Source of the DNA: Reticulitermes lucifugus
Taxonomy: Eukaryota > Arthropoda > Insecta > Blattodea > Rhinotermitidae
Assembly (NCBI GenBank): GCA_026260175.1
Contig: JAKCWW010000484.1
Location: 3,892 to 67,891, forward strand
Direction of reading: 5' to 3'
DNA length: 64,000 nt
Shown piece after piece: positions 11,290 through 24,285 of this stretch; position 1 is the stretch's first letter, and each line of letters begins with the position of its first letter. The position numbers and the translations under genes are program-made. The notes under the pieces were generated by a model, which was not told the origin of the DNA, did not search any database, and saw nothing but the letters and a program-made list of their open reading frames with translations.

Positions 11290-11364
11290 ATACTCGCCGG
11301 GACGTATATTTTAAGCCTTAGAAAGAGGACATGCCAGGGGAAAATATGACGTATGGTAACCCTG
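11290..11364 (-). repeat. 5' terminal region of the hAT transposon
   Basis: Read on the minus strand it starts CAGGGTTACCATACG, then TTTTCCCCTGGCATGTCC and a GGCTTAAAATATACGTCC block. Many hAT elements begin CAGGG. No matching 3' inverted repeat was found near 9.3-9.5 kb, so the 3' end appears lost. Confidence 0.6.
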
Positions 11365-11639
11365 TTTAAGGTGGCGATTAACAGAATTTATTCATGACTG
11401 TACTCGTATTAATGGAAGGTAATGCCGCCTCAGGGGGGCGGGTTTATTCTGTTCTGGCAGAACGCCTGAACCCTTCTTTGTTTCATTGACTGGGTGAGAC
11501 GCTTCCATGATATTCTAACGAGAAGTCCGTCTTCTCCGTTTATGCTGCTGGGGCGCAGGTCAGTCTCCATCGCTTCCCTGATGAGGCTATATAATCGACA
11601 CGCTTCCTCCACCCAGATATTTCAACATCGGGAAACCAA

Positions 11640-11710
11640 ATTCAGTCCCCGTGAAGTTGCATATCACGTTCTTCCGAAACGTCGGAACAAACATATAACA
11701 CTACACGATG
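11640..11710 (+). mobile_element. Degraded hammerhead-type repeat
   Basis: GTGAAGT (11651-11657) and GAAACGTC (11676-11683) with CC before and GG after match the second hammerhead family seen at 61.57 kb. The first block has lost C3 and A9, and stem II is mostly gone. The downstream AACACTACACGATGTAAAAA is part of the same dispersed repeat. Confidence 0.45.
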
Positions 11711-11759
11711 TAAAAACACAGAAGACCACTTTTGAGTAACATCCGCAGTGAAATCCTGA

Positions 11760-12825
11760 AATATTATTAAAGTTTTTGGCCCCTGAGTTTAGTAAACGGA
11801 TTGTTAAGCTTTTTACCTTCCATTAATTTTTCCTGAACTCCTAAGCTTCAGTAACTAACATTTTGCTATTATTTAGACAAATTACTCTTTTCATTGTTAT
11901 TCCTGTGCTTTCGTATCAGTCACTAAAATACGTTTAAATAACAGACACAACAAACCTCACCTGGTGTTTTGACTGTTGGAAGGGGATTGCAAATAATTGT
12001 GCAGTACATTTTATCGGGGTTCCTTCCGGTGCAGTAACAGCCTATCCCAACAGACCTATAGTCCCTAAGTTCCAATTGCACCTTATAAATGTACTAGAAA
12101 CAGTTTCATTAAGATACGTCTCTGCTCTCAAAAGTCAAACGGCAGAGAAAACGTTAAGACGTCTCTAAACTGAGACTGTATTTGTATATAGGGCAACTGA
12201 AATGAGCGTAATATAAGTAGGGAACATAAATCTGAAAACGTTAGAAAATTTCATTGAAGGGCCACACGATTCTATGCCGAGTGACAGAACTAAATGTAAA
12301 GAATGACTCCTTTACAGGCAGGAAGAAATGAGACAGCTACTTTATGAGTTACGGAAGACAGTTTTCTAAACTGTAAAATGGAACAAATGAGCCATAAAAG
12401 GAAAGTATTGTCTACGCACGTAAGTTCAAAGCTTTCGCAGAAACTTTTACAGCTTATATTTATCTCTCTGTGTAAGGCTCATTACTGTAGGGGATTAGAA
12501 ATAAAAACTACCACAGAGGTGCAATTTTCTTCTAACTTTATAGGAATTCATTTCCCTTAGTGCACTATAATGAACCTCCTAAAATGTGAGATAATATGGA
12601 CGGGAGAAATAAAAATCTATAGTTTGCACTCTTTTCTATATGCCAAAGAAACAGCAAAGAGAAAAATAAAATATACGTTTAATCTCGTTTTCTTTGCAGT
12701 TAGAACTTCATCTTGTGGAAATATCCTCATGGAGCAAGGCTGTACTAAAATGGTATAAGGTGAGGTTTTCCCTCTGTTTAAATACGCACATCGCCATGAA
12801 GATGCATTGTTGAGTTGCGGTACAG
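11760..12825. other. No recognisable gene
   Basis: Short reading frames only; no family recognised. Confidence 0.35.
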
Positions 12826-12829
12826 TTAC

Positions 12830-13045
12830 ATTCATCATCACCCTCGGCAGCAGATCGACTTAAATCACCAGCTGTATGCCCCTGCCGTTTTACCCACCTG
12901 GAAAAAGCCCTGATACCCACCGGATAGGAGGCTGCTCAGGTCCTAGATTTTGTCTCAACGTAGCAGACGAGAGAAAGAACTCTACCACTGCCGGGGTCCA
13001 AACCCCGATTCCCCAGCCATCCTCTCCGTAATCTCGTCACTATGC
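12830..13045 (-). mobile_element. tRNA-like SINE remnant
   Basis: On the minus strand a GGGGTTTGGACCCCGGCAGT block behaves like a B box and is followed by GTAGAGTTCTTTCTCTCGTC. The 3' part contains GGGTAAAACGGCAGGGGCAT and CTGCTGCCGAGGGTGATG. I recognise the style but cannot name the family. Confidence 0.45.
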
Positions 13046-16000
13046 TCCTTGTCATAATGTAATAGGAAATTAGTTAGTCACAATTTTCTGTGGCGTTTAT
13101 GAGGGTTAAAATTTATTTCCACGTGCACAAGGAACCCTCACTTGACCCAGTACTGCGTTAGATGAATCTAGTCCCCATACACTTTGTACATTCATTTACA
13201 TCGCATTCTCCCGTCCATACCTGTATCACCTAACTGGAGAAATCTCTTTTATATTTTTGCCTATATTTTTGTGTGCATTTATCATCCATCTGTCTGTGAA
13301 AATTTAATTGTGCTAGACTGGTAATACAGAACGAAGAGAACAAATTATGAAATTAATTATATTTTCAAACAAAAGATTAAGATATAGGTATTTGTCTGTC
13401 CATCTGCTGCAGACGCCTACAGAAACAGATTCCTATTTCCAGTACACTTAGATGATTTACTTGGAGCGTTCTAAAATTCCTAAATTAGGAAAGTATAAAA
13501 AGAAGGTAAGTCTAAACGATGATGTTCACAGTTGTAATAAGCCGAGACAGAAGTCACAGATCACCATCATATTTCTTTGAGGGTGTTTCGTAATATGTTC
13601 CTACCTTCGTTAACAAAGTCATGAAGAATGATAAATTATATTTCCTACAAACACAGTTAAATAAGTTTATATCAATTATTACAGATAAAAGAAGAAGCGA
13701 GGTTGTGTATATTGTCAAGTGTTGCTTTTGTAGACTCCAGTTCACAATTAAGATCTTGAACTGAATTTGACAAAGAAATATTTGACGTGTGTTATTCTTA
13801 ACCAGTTACGGTCGAGCTCCAAACATTGTTTACAAGAAGATAAAGGAAATAAAAGACAGTTATCTCAAGTATCCAAAATATGTTGACATAATGGTGAAGA
13901 CATTTACACCTCGGCTCTTTAACATCAGTTTAAGAAGAATTAAATTGTGGAGTAGAGTTTTCTTTATCTCATTCGAAAGTAATATCTTATACCTTAATAT
14001 TGGTATTAACTTCTAGCTTATTTTATTCACAATTTACTACATAAGTACACTCTGTCTCTCCATATACAATATATACATGAAATATATCCTCGCTTCACGT
14101 ATTAAATCTATATATCCTAGCATTATGTGTTAAAATAATTATAAAACGGAAAATTTTAGAAAGGATATATAGGCCTACTCTTAATTGTGTTATTAAATTA
14201 ACACTAGAAACTCTGATAGGGAAATTCCAAACTTAAAATGGCTTCTTTTGGAAGTAAGATTGAAATGCTTTTGCCATCTGTTATTTCACTTTTATGAAAT
14301 CTAAAACGAAGAAACACTGAAATGCTATGTAGTTTTCTTTTCAAATATTTCTATTTCTTTGTTCCTTCTCTATGAATGTCTGCTGTATGTGTGCAGTAAC
14401 TTAGCACAGGCTTACAAGAAGAAGTAACTGAGCATCAGCCCACAAGACAATACGTACGTGAAGGCCATTAAGTTCATTAACATTTGTTAAAATAGTAGTT
14501 ACAGGTAATGTAGCCGACAATGATTACACTTTATTTCATTGCGAATACACAAATGTAAGTACAGGTATAAGTATTTTGGGAGCTTTGATTATGGTTGTGT
14601 TATTAAAGATGAAAAAACAATAGTTTCAGTTTAATTCACTTCATTTAACATTACTAATATGCAGGCTTAACAGCGCATGAACGGTTACGACGACAAAGGC
14701 GGCGGCGGTGGCCATGATGATATGATGATTGTGAGGATAAAGATAATTTACCAAGAAAGTTTAAATCCATCACTTAATATATTACATGTGAGCCGTAACT
14801 TAGTATTCTTCCAGAAAATCCAGAAAACGCTTACTGCCGTATAATAAAATGCCCTTTTCGTAGTTATACAACTGCTGTTTGAAACACTTTTCATTTCCTG
14901 TACAGTCAACCAATAGCCTACCAGTTGTGTATTTTCTTTCTGAACAATAATAATCCTTACGGAAGAAAGGCAGCCAGTAGGCATCCGTCGTCGTGCCTTC
15001 CCAGCAAATTATAACATTGCTTGTATTCGCTTCGTCTTTTCTGTCCCTCCATATACATGTACGTAACAACTGAAGAAAGGCTGAATGGGTTTTCGTATAA
15101 TTTTATACTGGAGATTTTTATTACAAGTTGTCTAAATTTTAAACTTTTGGTTAAAATCTAACAAAACTTGCGCACTTTACATGACGACCTACCTAATCTC
15201 ATCTACATCGCGGTGGAAGCCTGAAATCACGCAAAATTATCATTCCCGTCAATTTTGTGGGAGCTAAGGCATGACAAAGAAGGGTGGCCAGAAACCAGAC
15301 AGGCAAGCATGATAAACGCATTGTGACGTTCTCAATTCCAGAAACGAATACACATTTGAGCCCCTTTTCTTTAATAGCGTGGTTACCTTTATTCCGATTC
15401 ACTTTGAAGCACTTAATCTTTTTCTAACAAGCTGTAGGATTTCATAGATGTGACTTGTACCATGAAAGCACACCATGAAATAACATGGAAAAACATAAGC
15501 GTTCCAAACAGTATTTTAAACAGCGACCCTCTTGTGCCAATTGAGTTAAGAGCCGATTATCTCATTTTTGTTTATTTACGTATGGCTCCATATAAGACAA
15601 ATAACATATCATTACTTGTATTCATGCAAGATCCTTACCGTGACATGATCTGATTCTCGGCCGTTTTACGAAACTTAAAAAGGAGGAGGATAAAGAAAGA
15701 GAGTGCGTTTACTAATCACATGTGTTTTTCTTTAGTACTATAAAAAAATCTCTGCTAGGTACGCTTGGAATAATTCGAATTTAAATGAAACAATCTAACA
15801 GAGAGGTAGGATTTTTTCAATCGATGTATTTTCGAAACGTGATTTATTTTGTGTTGCTTTCTCACAGTTCCTCCCGTAAAGGATACATGCAGCTTGTGCA
15901 GCGAAAGACGTACACAGGCGTCCTGAGAACTTCACCCAAGAGCAGGTTACTATCACTGTACAAAATATTCACGTAGTCCATAATCGTACTGAACTGCTTT

Positions 16001-16790
16001 CTGAAAACCATTAAACTTACAGTAGCGGGATCAGAATTTTCTTGCAAAATTGAAACATAAACCGTCTCTTTCCTATTGTTCAACAACGCCAATTCACCTT
16101 TTTTAAACTTTCTGTGGAATAACGTATAAGGTACAAGATCTTGGGAGAGTAAGGTTGTAGAAGATCATGGTCTCCGGTTGGAATGCCAAAATAACGCCAG
16201 TTTCTAGCTGTCAATAACAGGACGGGGCTAATTTCCTGACAACGATTTACGGTAATGTACAGGCAGCAACCAACCCTTTGGGAAGATTGATCAGCGGGAG
16301 TGGGGGTTGAGTGTCATGGACCAAGCCGTAAAGAAAGCTGAGTGGACGGTCTGCAAGAATCCCACACTACCAGCGCCTCAAAGATAAGTGCGGGCACATG
16401 GAATATAATCAGAGTGAAATGGCGTTTGGCCACTAAGAGCCCTCTGTGAACGGAGATTAGTGCTGTATATCTCTACAGACCATTAAACTCAAGATTCCCT
16501 TCCCAGGATCAGACAGAAGAATAGAAAGTTGGCGACATGTTTTACGTGTGTGCCTACTGCAAAATTCTGTTATGTTTTAACAAGAATATCTTGTCAACCG
16601 CGGGCTGAGACTTACCGTTTTTGCTTTTTTTCGCTCACCGTAGTGTTTGGTTTTAATGTCCACTATTTTTAATGTGTACAGGCCTACATGCGAAATATAA
16701 ATAATAGGCGAACTAAAAGAAGAGTTAGGACAGCTAATTATTGTCGTCACCAGCGTCGCGGGCTCAGTAATACAGGTGGACCATTTCCTG
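13046..16790. other. No recognisable gene
   Basis: About 3.7 kb of AT-rich DNA. Reading frames up to about 89 codons occur but none shows a motif, and none joins to a neighbour with plausible splice sites. The stretch 16,130-16,500 is more GC-rich and may be an unrecognised repeat. Confidence 0.35.
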
Positions 16791-16801
16791 GTTGATCGTT
16801 A

Positions 16802-17612
16802 AGCGCCGTGCCGACGTCCTGCTACTACTTCGTCGTACACCGCGTGTCGGGAGGCTAAAGAGTCGGTTAAGGGAGCGAGACAAAAATTCGTAGTAATAAT
16901 AACATTTAGAAAGTCTAATAAAACTCACCAGTGCTACAGCAAATGCTGAAAATATTGCCCTCCTGACCGAATATACACAGTACAACTGTGAAACACGTTG
17001 TTGTTCACTGTCTGGAGTTCTTCCCCAGAAAATGGGCGTGACTGTAACGTTACCTATCGGCGATAAGAGACCACCGCTATGAATCATCGCATTTTTCTGC
17101 ATCGGCATGCATTTCTCACTCAACCGGCCAGTGCTGTAACATGCCTCGAGTGAGTTACGCTATTCAATAGCGTGTGTCTTTACTGCGACTGTTTCCGTTG
17201 TGAGACTGCTGGAAAATGTTGCAGAAAACTTAGGTGCCAGTTTCCAGGAGAACCAGTTCTTATTAAACAAAGTGACTTGTGACTTTTATTTTTGGGCAAG
17301 TTTAAAAGATAAAGCGTATAAAAGAATCCTCACACTCTGAAAGAACTAAGAAACAACATCCGCTTCGAGATTTGACAGTTTCCGGGGAAGAACGCCAGAG
17401 AGTTAGCGACAACTTGTTTCACAGGTATACTGGGTGCACTGGGTCAGGAGGGCAATATTTTCAGCATCTCCTGTAGCACTGGTGAGTTTTTATTAGACTT
17501 TCTAATCGTTATTATCACTGCGAATTTTTGTCTCGCTCCCTTAACCGACTGTTTAGCTTCCCGACACGCGGCGTACGACACAGCACAAGCGGGGCATCGG
17601 CACGGCTCTTAT
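16802..17612. mobile_element. Inverted pair of DDE-transposon 3' ends
   Basis: Arms of about 225-235 bp (16,802-17,030 and 17,378-17,612) are inverted copies sharing CGCGTGTCGGGAGGCTAAA-like, GGTTAAGGGAGCGAGACAAA and ATTGCCCTCCTGACC blocks. Plus-strand translation from 17,283 gives FYFWASLKDKAYK then LKELRNNIRFEI, and the right arm adds a broken C-terminus ending near GGQYFQHLL-like residues. This spacing is typical of the C-terminal part of IS630/Tc1-mariner-like DDE transposases. The left arm encodes the same C-terminus on the minus strand. About 350 bp separate the arms. It could be head-to-head insertions or a fold-back derivative. Confidence 0.6.
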
Positions 17613-17639
17613 TGGACAAAAAGGAAGAAAAAAACACTT

Positions 17640-19740
17640 TAAAATGAATTTTAATGGAAGTAGTAAAGCGTGAGAATTTATTATTTTATTTTTTGTGTTA
17701 TGTGTACTGTATCGTTTTGAAGCCTTGCTTACGTATTTAGTGAAGGAATTGGCGAATTAATCAGGCTTTGAATGTTGACAATTTTGGGTCCTTTTAACCT
17801 CTGAATTTTTGTTGGCTAAAATAGACTATCATATAAAATTATTAATGTGGTCTTCCTTTTGTACTATCACTGTTTCAGAGACTTAAAGTGTGTTGTTTCC
17901 GCGATACCTTGAGAATCAGCCAGCTCTACAGAATGGAGTACTTTGGAAATTGACAGTCGCTCAGCTGGTAAAATTTTGCCTCGTTTTTATTGAACGGGGC
18001 TATTCATTAGCGAGTTTAAAGGCGCTCTACACTGATCCCTCTCCTGACCCAAATTAATGTGGTCCAAAATTTTATTATTTTCCTCCTACATATGCGTAAG
18101 CTTCCAAAGTGATTTTTCCGTTCAGTTTTTTGACTAAATTTTTTGTACATTTTTCATAACTGACAAGGGTGTTAAATGCTTCTTCCTTCTTAATTTTACC
18201 GCCCATATAATTTTTAAAGATCTATGACACTTCACACAGTTAACTAAAATTTCTGGAGAAATCAGCATAAATAATCGTTAAGCACGCCTAAAACCACGAA
18301 ACCTAAATTGGAGGTTTTGTGCAACAACCAGTAAATTTTCATTTATTCTTTCGCAGTGAGGCCTGTTTTCGGCCTATAACATGAACACACAGTACAGTAT
18401 GATCTCCGTTTTGAGTTCTGTCTCTTTTGCTAGAAATGTCCTAATTATTTTACTGTAGGTTATGCCTTAGATTTTTTATTAATCGGAATGAATTGCGTAC
18501 TAATAATTTGTTTACATGGTAGCATGCAGATTATACGGTGCTGTTGAAAGGCGTGGCGTGTTGTTGATGTACGTATGCATGTAACAAATTGTACTGACGG
18601 ACTGAAACATACACCATGTAATATGTATTCCGTTACTTTTTACGTCGCCGGGAATTTGCAGTACATACCAAGAACGTGATATTTCCATGCAGTGCAACCA
18701 AACAAGGAACCTCTTCTCTCTTCTGCACTTCCCTTGTTAATAATTCGTTTTGCGATGGACTTCTGGGAGAGCAAAACCCACGCAACTTGTATCATCCTGT
18801 TTAACGTGCGACATCTTTCACGAATTGAAAGTTTCTTCTGTCCACAATCTTTATCTTCCTTTGATTTTCCCGTAGAACCAGTGATTGTATGCCTATTTCG
18901 GTACTTTAACATGTGGGAGGCCCTACTCTTATGTTCTGTTTTGAGTTCTTCAGTTAACTTAAATTATGACATCTCTAACGCTGCTGAAGCTAACGCCAAG
19001 ACCATAGTGTGATTTATATTAGATCATAAATGGTCATTTCTTGATTCATTTCATGTGTGTTTCAGAAACTTTGTGTTTCATTAAACCTTGGCTTTGCTAT
19101 TTGACGCCACGATATCTGGGAAGCTAAGGGCCAAAAAGATGGAGAAAATTGCACAATGAGAAGTTCGAAAAAGCACATGCTCACTGTTCCAGAGTCAATC
19201 CATCAAGGAGGATTGAATATACGGCAGATGTAAACCTAAAGGTAGATATGGGACAAATATATTGGCCTACAATATCCTGATCGGAAGATTTTGGAACAAG
19301 TGGACTCTTGGGATAATGAGGTGTAGATCTGAAAATCTGTGATAAACGGAGTGATATATAATTGAATGTATTCCAGGTCTAACGATGAGCTCTTATGAAC
19401 ACAACGTTTAAGCTTCGGGTTCTGTGCAAGCAGGAAACATTAAGATCGAATGAGTAACAACGTTTTTTGTTCAAGTGTTTCTGTGGGCATGTAAAGTTAA
19501 AAAGAAATAGCAGATAGCATTTTTGTAAATCCTGACACAATAAGCACATAGCTGGCGTATGTATGACATTGAATTGAATTTCTTGAATAATTAATGAGAT
19601 GAAAAAAGAAAATTCCTATCGGGGAAATTTATTTTAATTCATATAATTTGCTATGACGGTTAAAACTGAAACAGTAATGAAGACACAACTCAGGTTCTCG
19701 CTGCAGTGAAGATTCATTTTGGCTTTCTGTGTTATGACAT
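17640..19740. other. No recognisable gene
   Basis: Overlapping frames of 90-106 codons occur at 18,640-19,012 on opposite strands without known motifs. I treat them as chance. Confidence 0.35.
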
Positions 19741-19754
19741 CGTGTAGTATAGAA

Positions 19755-19805
19755 GGTGGCTTAAACATTTCGGAGGAACCTGCTGTTGCCGTCTTAACGA
19801 TAAAT
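19755..19805 (-). mobile_element. Fragment of second hammerhead repeat family
   Basis: ATTTCGGAGGAACCTGCTG is shared with the copies at 51.06 and 57.05 kb. Core bases are eroded. Confidence 0.4.
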
Positions 19806-20340
19806 GCAGTACATCACTCCTAAATCACGCCCCGGACTACAGGGTGTTACAACCCACAAGATAGGAATATACATTATTCAATACAATTTAATAAAATCTT
19901 GCTGCAGAAAACAATACTTTGAAATTACATAACGGATTCATGAGTTTAAATTTTCTACAGACTGGTTGAAATACAGTGCTTGTAAATGACTTAGAATGGT
20001 GGGGAATATTACAGTTTTACGGGTTTACGAAATCTGTCTAGGTGTCAACAAAGAACTCTGCATAAAAGTCGTATAAATCGTGAGCAATATATCTGCGCCA
20101 ATAACAGAAGTTATCCTTAAGTAGCGGAGTGCAATAGACATTTATGATGGCATATACCGTTCTTGTACACTGACATAAATAAGACGGTTAAATTTATTCA
20201 AAAGTTAGAACTTACACAAATCCTCTGTGAAACATTTATTAATTTGGTGAATATTCTAATGAAGTGAACAAAACCACCCGAAAGGAGGATCGTAAGAAAA
20301 GTTTATGTTCCCATAAAAGAACAATAGAACTGGTGAATAA

Positions 20341-20640
20341 GAACAAATAAGGAGATACAGGATACATTAAGGGGCAGAGATTGTAAGATGGATAAAGTCG
20401 CTTAGATTAAGATGGCTTGAACGCATTGAAAGGACGAATAATAAAAAAATGCCAAATCAAACAGTGACTGCCAGAATGGAGGGAACAAATAAAAGAAAAA
20501 GACCATGGAAAAGATGGACTGATGAGGTTGAAGAGGATTTGAAGATAATCGGAACAAGAAACTGGCATGCACTGGCCAGAGGCCGGAAGGAATGGAGGAA
20601 GGAAGACTTTATTGGAAACCAAGGCCACAACGGAATGTAG
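20341..20640 (+). pseudogene. LINE C-terminal tail, second family
   Basis: A continuous frame from about 20,377 reads VRWIKSLRLRWLERIER, then MPNQTVTARMEGTNKRKRPW, a KRWTDEVEEDLKIIGTRNW block and ALARGRKEWRK, stopping at 20,638. The order (R-W-x-G/E-H-I-x-R, K-R-x-R-P-x-x-x-W, E-x-D-L, A-x-D-R-x-x-W-R) is that of LINE ORF2 C-termini. It differs from the C-E-T-W-S-L-T family at 2.8 kb. It is 5'-truncated, but the remaining frame is open and ends just before a purine trinucleotide tail, so the copy may be fairly young. Confidence 0.75.
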
Positions 20641-20644
20641 TACT

Positions 20645-20699
20645 TGAGGAGGAGGAGGAGGAGGAGGAGGAGGAGGAGGAGAAGAAGAAGAAGAAGAAA
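20645..20699 (+). repeat. (GGA)n(GAA)n microsatellite, LINE tail
   Basis: About eleven GGA units are followed by GAA units directly after the LINE stop codon and its short 3' end. This is likely the reverse-transcribed tail or an expansion seeded by it. Confidence 0.85.
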
Positions 20700-20884
20700 C
20701 ATCCACTTACGATATCATGTATGTCACCCATTGTTGCTGTTTAATTTTGTCTTCGTAAACTGTCTGTCATATCATACGTTAATGAATCTACCGAAATAAA
20801 GTGTAAGTGGTACTAGGAACGTTTCTTAGAATTAACGAAACAGGCAATGTACTTGTAACGTAACATTCGGGTGCTTTCGCGTAA

Positions 20885-21395
20885 CCATTGTTGCCGTGAA
20901 AAACAATAATTATCCGATACTGTGTGTGTGTGTGTGTTTGTGTATGTAGCCTTTGTTACCCAGCATGCAAAGCGCATGCGCCGTATTGCATCTGTGGCCA
21001 AATCGGCTGTACCATAATTTTCCGTTATCTCATACAAGGCACGATTTTCGGAAAGAAAGTTATTGAACATAAAATGTGTGTTTTGATATTCTCTACAACA
21101 TTTTTCCGAAACATTCCTCACTCTAAGAAGAATTCAGCGAGATACTGTCATAAATGTACATAGGTCTTCATGTAAAGTATCCTTTACTTTTATCAGATTC
21201 GAATGAAACTTGAATTTTCCAGACAGATTTTCGAAAAATACTCAAATATCAAGTTTCATGAAAATCCGTCCAGTGGGAGCCGAGTTGTTCCATGCGGACG
21301 GACAGACAGACAGACAGATATGATGAAGCTAATAGTCGCTTTTAGCAATTTTGCGAACGTTCCTCAAAACTGGCGTAAGGTTGCCTGATGCTGAT
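20885..21395 (+). mobile_element. Long dispersed repeat with GGACGGACAGACAG end
   Basis: Modules in order: (TG)n, CCCAGCATGCAAA, CACGATTTTCGGAAA, TTTCATGAAAATCCGTCCAG, GGACGGACAGACAGACAG, then GATGAAGCTAATAG. The same order recurs at 55.06-55.67 kb, and the last three modules recur at 29.93-30.10 and 30.20-30.35 kb. No coding capacity is apparent. I cannot name the family. Confidence 0.65.
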
Positions 21396-21689
21396 GATCA
21401 CTTGGTGGTTAGAAGTATATTTCTCTGTTAGTGCTTGATGTTAAATGGAGAAGAGTTATGGTTTGACTGCATTTTGCTGATTCAGGATAGCGTCCAGTAA
21501 CGGGCTCTTTACTGAACCTGTGGGTGTCATCAGAGTCAGGGAATTTCTTGACTACCCAAGAGATTATTTCCTTCTCTGCAGGCAGTCTGCGCCACCGTGG
21601 TGTTAATTAGTTAGTTAATAACCACAGAGCTAGTAAATTAGTTAATGTTAATTTACATGCAAAAAGGAATGTAATATTATTCTGCTATA

Positions 21690-22115
21690 CGTGTATGTAT
21701 GAGAAAGACAGAGAGGGTTACAATCTTGACACCAAGGGAAGAACACACATTGTGGGTGACTGAGAAGAGGGTGCTGATAAGAATGTTTGGAGCTGTACTA
21801 AGAGGGAGGAAATGAATAGCACATTGCGACAAACTGCAATAGCGCATCTTTGTAACGTGTTCCTCACTAGGAATAAAAAGGTTATCAAAATAAAAGATCA
21901 AGTAATCGTAATATGTAGCACGAAGGGGAAGATGAGATCCGTAAGAGATATTGGCTGAAAATCTGAGACAAAGATACACTGGCGATACCTGTGTGCAGGT
22001 GAAAGTATTAATATCGAAATGGATCTTTAAGGAAGGTTGTGAGGGTGTGGACTGGATTATATTGTTTTAGGATTGGATCCAGCATGTGATGTTGTGAATA
22101 TGATAACAGAAATTC
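21690..22115 (+). pseudogene. Diverged LINE tail fragment
   Basis: ILTPREEHTLWVTEKRVLI then MFGAVLRGRK at about 21,720-21,810 corresponds to the S-L-T-L-R-E-E-H...V-L-R-x-I-F-G block of the LINE at 2.8 kb. An S-I-N-I-E-M-D-L and G-L-D-Y-I-V-L segment near 22,005-22,070 matches the later K-M-D-L and D-W-I-x-L positions. Many stops and frameshifts mark an old copy. Confidence 0.6.
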
Positions 22116-22119
22116 TGGT

Positions 22120-24180
22120 TACATAGAACAAGGCAAATATTTTAAACAGCTTAGCAATTATCAGTTAATGAAAATATCCTTACTCCATGTATTAGTTTTG
22201 CAATATTAACAGTGTGTATAAATCTAATGACGCAACAGAATTTTACAGGAAATTACGTCTTCATTTTATACTTTTCTGACACTATGCATCATTTGGGTGA
22301 AGGTAGCCGCCATTGTTAACGTTTTACTTCTGGTGGCGTCATTTGCTTTACCGTCGCTTCCACAGCTTCATGCAGAAGTGACATATAGCACTACAGTAAA
22401 ATTTAGTGCACGTCTATGGCATTCTGCGACGGTATTTTTCAGAATGCCTCTAATGACGTTCCTATTCCTGGCATGCATTAATTGGAACCGAATTGATGTA
22501 TATTTTTACTGTAAATGAGGTATGACCACATGAAGATAAATACTTTGATTTTAATATTTTGAAGTTACTTTGACAAATATGTATCTATGTTCGTTGTGTA
22601 CAGATTGCGTGGTAAAAGTAAACTCTAAATATGTATAGTATGTTCAAATAGGGATTTTCAACAACGTCCATTGTTGATGGGTGAATTTTAACTGAATACA
22701 AGAGCCAGCAAACAGAAGGGAATCTGTCACTTGTAATGCGTCAGGTTGTCAGGTTAGGACGAAATTTTGACATTGCTCTTAGACATCTTCTGCCTCTCAG
22801 ATCCTCTGTCGCATTGAGTCTAACATCACAATATTTCAAATCCAATGCCGAAATTATTTCGAAAGTTCAGGTAAACGTACATTATTCCCTGTAATTATTA
22901 TATTAGCTTAGGGTTTCCGCCTTCAGCATTGTATTATTTCAGAATCAACTTCCAAAAGTGTACTCTTTAGACATTTGGTGTGAGTGACCATCACACGGCC
23001 TGTGCTTACACAGAACAACACAAATATAAAAAGCATGCGGAAAAACAAGTATACCCATGGTACCCAAACAGAAATGAACCCAAGCGGTCGAAGACAGTAA
23101 TCAACTCTTATCACACAAGTACTGTAACTGGCGACAACTGAAATTAAGAAAAAGCGATTGTGAATATCCCTGGCTGTGGTTTTGTAATCTATTTAACGAA
23201 TGTTCTCACTGACTCATTATATAGCGTCGAACGTATGTATGGCAATGAACAATGAATGCGTGTGGAAGGAAGCTGTTGTATTTTGCTGGAGAGACCGAGG
23301 AAGACGACTGCAAGTTTGCCACCCGTTAGTCGGTGTTCTGACCGGAATTCGAATCGGGCATCCTTTGCATATGTCGGTAGCTCTAACGCATCAGATAGTT
23401 CCTCTGTGCTCTTATTGTCTGTTGTGTGTTCATAACTTGAAGTTCCCTATTGTATTCATAAACTCGCCTTCCAGTTCCTTCTTGCTCTGAGTCCGAAATT
23501 CGAACAAAATAAAACGTAGGTAGTGGGATGTAAAATGTGAAAATACATGGACCTTAAGGGCTTAATCAGCTCCTTCCGCTCTCCAGTAATATAACTCCGA
23601 AGCATTGCGGAGTTAAAAGCTCATAAAATCTTTAATTAAATTACGCTGCTGGAAACAATTGTTGACCAGTTAGGTACAGCGCTAATTACCGCATTGCATT
23701 TTCATGCTTTCATTACACTCCTTAAACTGAGAAAGTATACGTAGGAAACCACACCGGTTGTCTGGTGTCCAAGATTTGCGGTCGTCTCCTTGGCTCCTAA
23801 CTGTATATATGAGAAGCTCATAGTCTCTAAAGCGGTAAAGAAATTCTCCGCCTTATATGGCAGGCGAAGATTTTGCTGTGACTGGTACTTTAGACTGTAC
23901 AGATCGGATAAGCTTGGAGAAAAATTGCGAGCGCGCGCGCGCGTGTGTAATATGTTTGTCGACGATTCCACGCTTATAGCTTATAAATCTTGATCACTGT
24001 ACTGATTGTGGAAATATTGTATAAGAACGAAAACAGTGAAGACAATATGAAGGTTGTCGGGCATATCCGTCATCCCCATTTTCAGAAACTCAAATCACGG
24101 AGTATAATGGGTGTAACATATGCAGGCTAAACCTTAATTAAACACCAGTTTTGAGGTTTGTGGCAGTGACAGTTTATATT
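22120..24180. other. No recognisable gene
   Basis: No family recognised. A short alternating GC run (GCGCGCGCGCG, about 23,930-23,942) is present. A B-box-like GGAATTCGAATCGGGC at 23,342 may be a SINE relic. Confidence 0.35.
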
Positions 24181-24189
24181 GTAGTTTGT

Positions 24190-24285
24190 TGAATTATGAC
24201 ACCGTGTTATTCGGTCGGCCATTCTAAACGTTTCGCAAGAAAATACTGCGTCTCTCTTCTGAAAGGGAGAGCATAAAGCTACTTG
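24190..24285 (-). mobile_element. Fragment of second hammerhead repeat family
   Basis: GACACCGTGTTATTCGGTCGG then AAACGTTTCGCAAGAAAATA parallels the 51.03-51.08 kb copy. The hammerhead core is not preserved. Confidence 0.35.

Noticed and set aside
18640-19012. Overlapping 90- and 106-codon frames on opposite strands
   Set aside because: No motif, no splice context, and each frame is likely a shadow of the other.
20407-20706. Poly-proline or poly-leucine frames on the minus strand
   Set aside because: Antisense of the GGA/GAA microsatellite and LINE tail.
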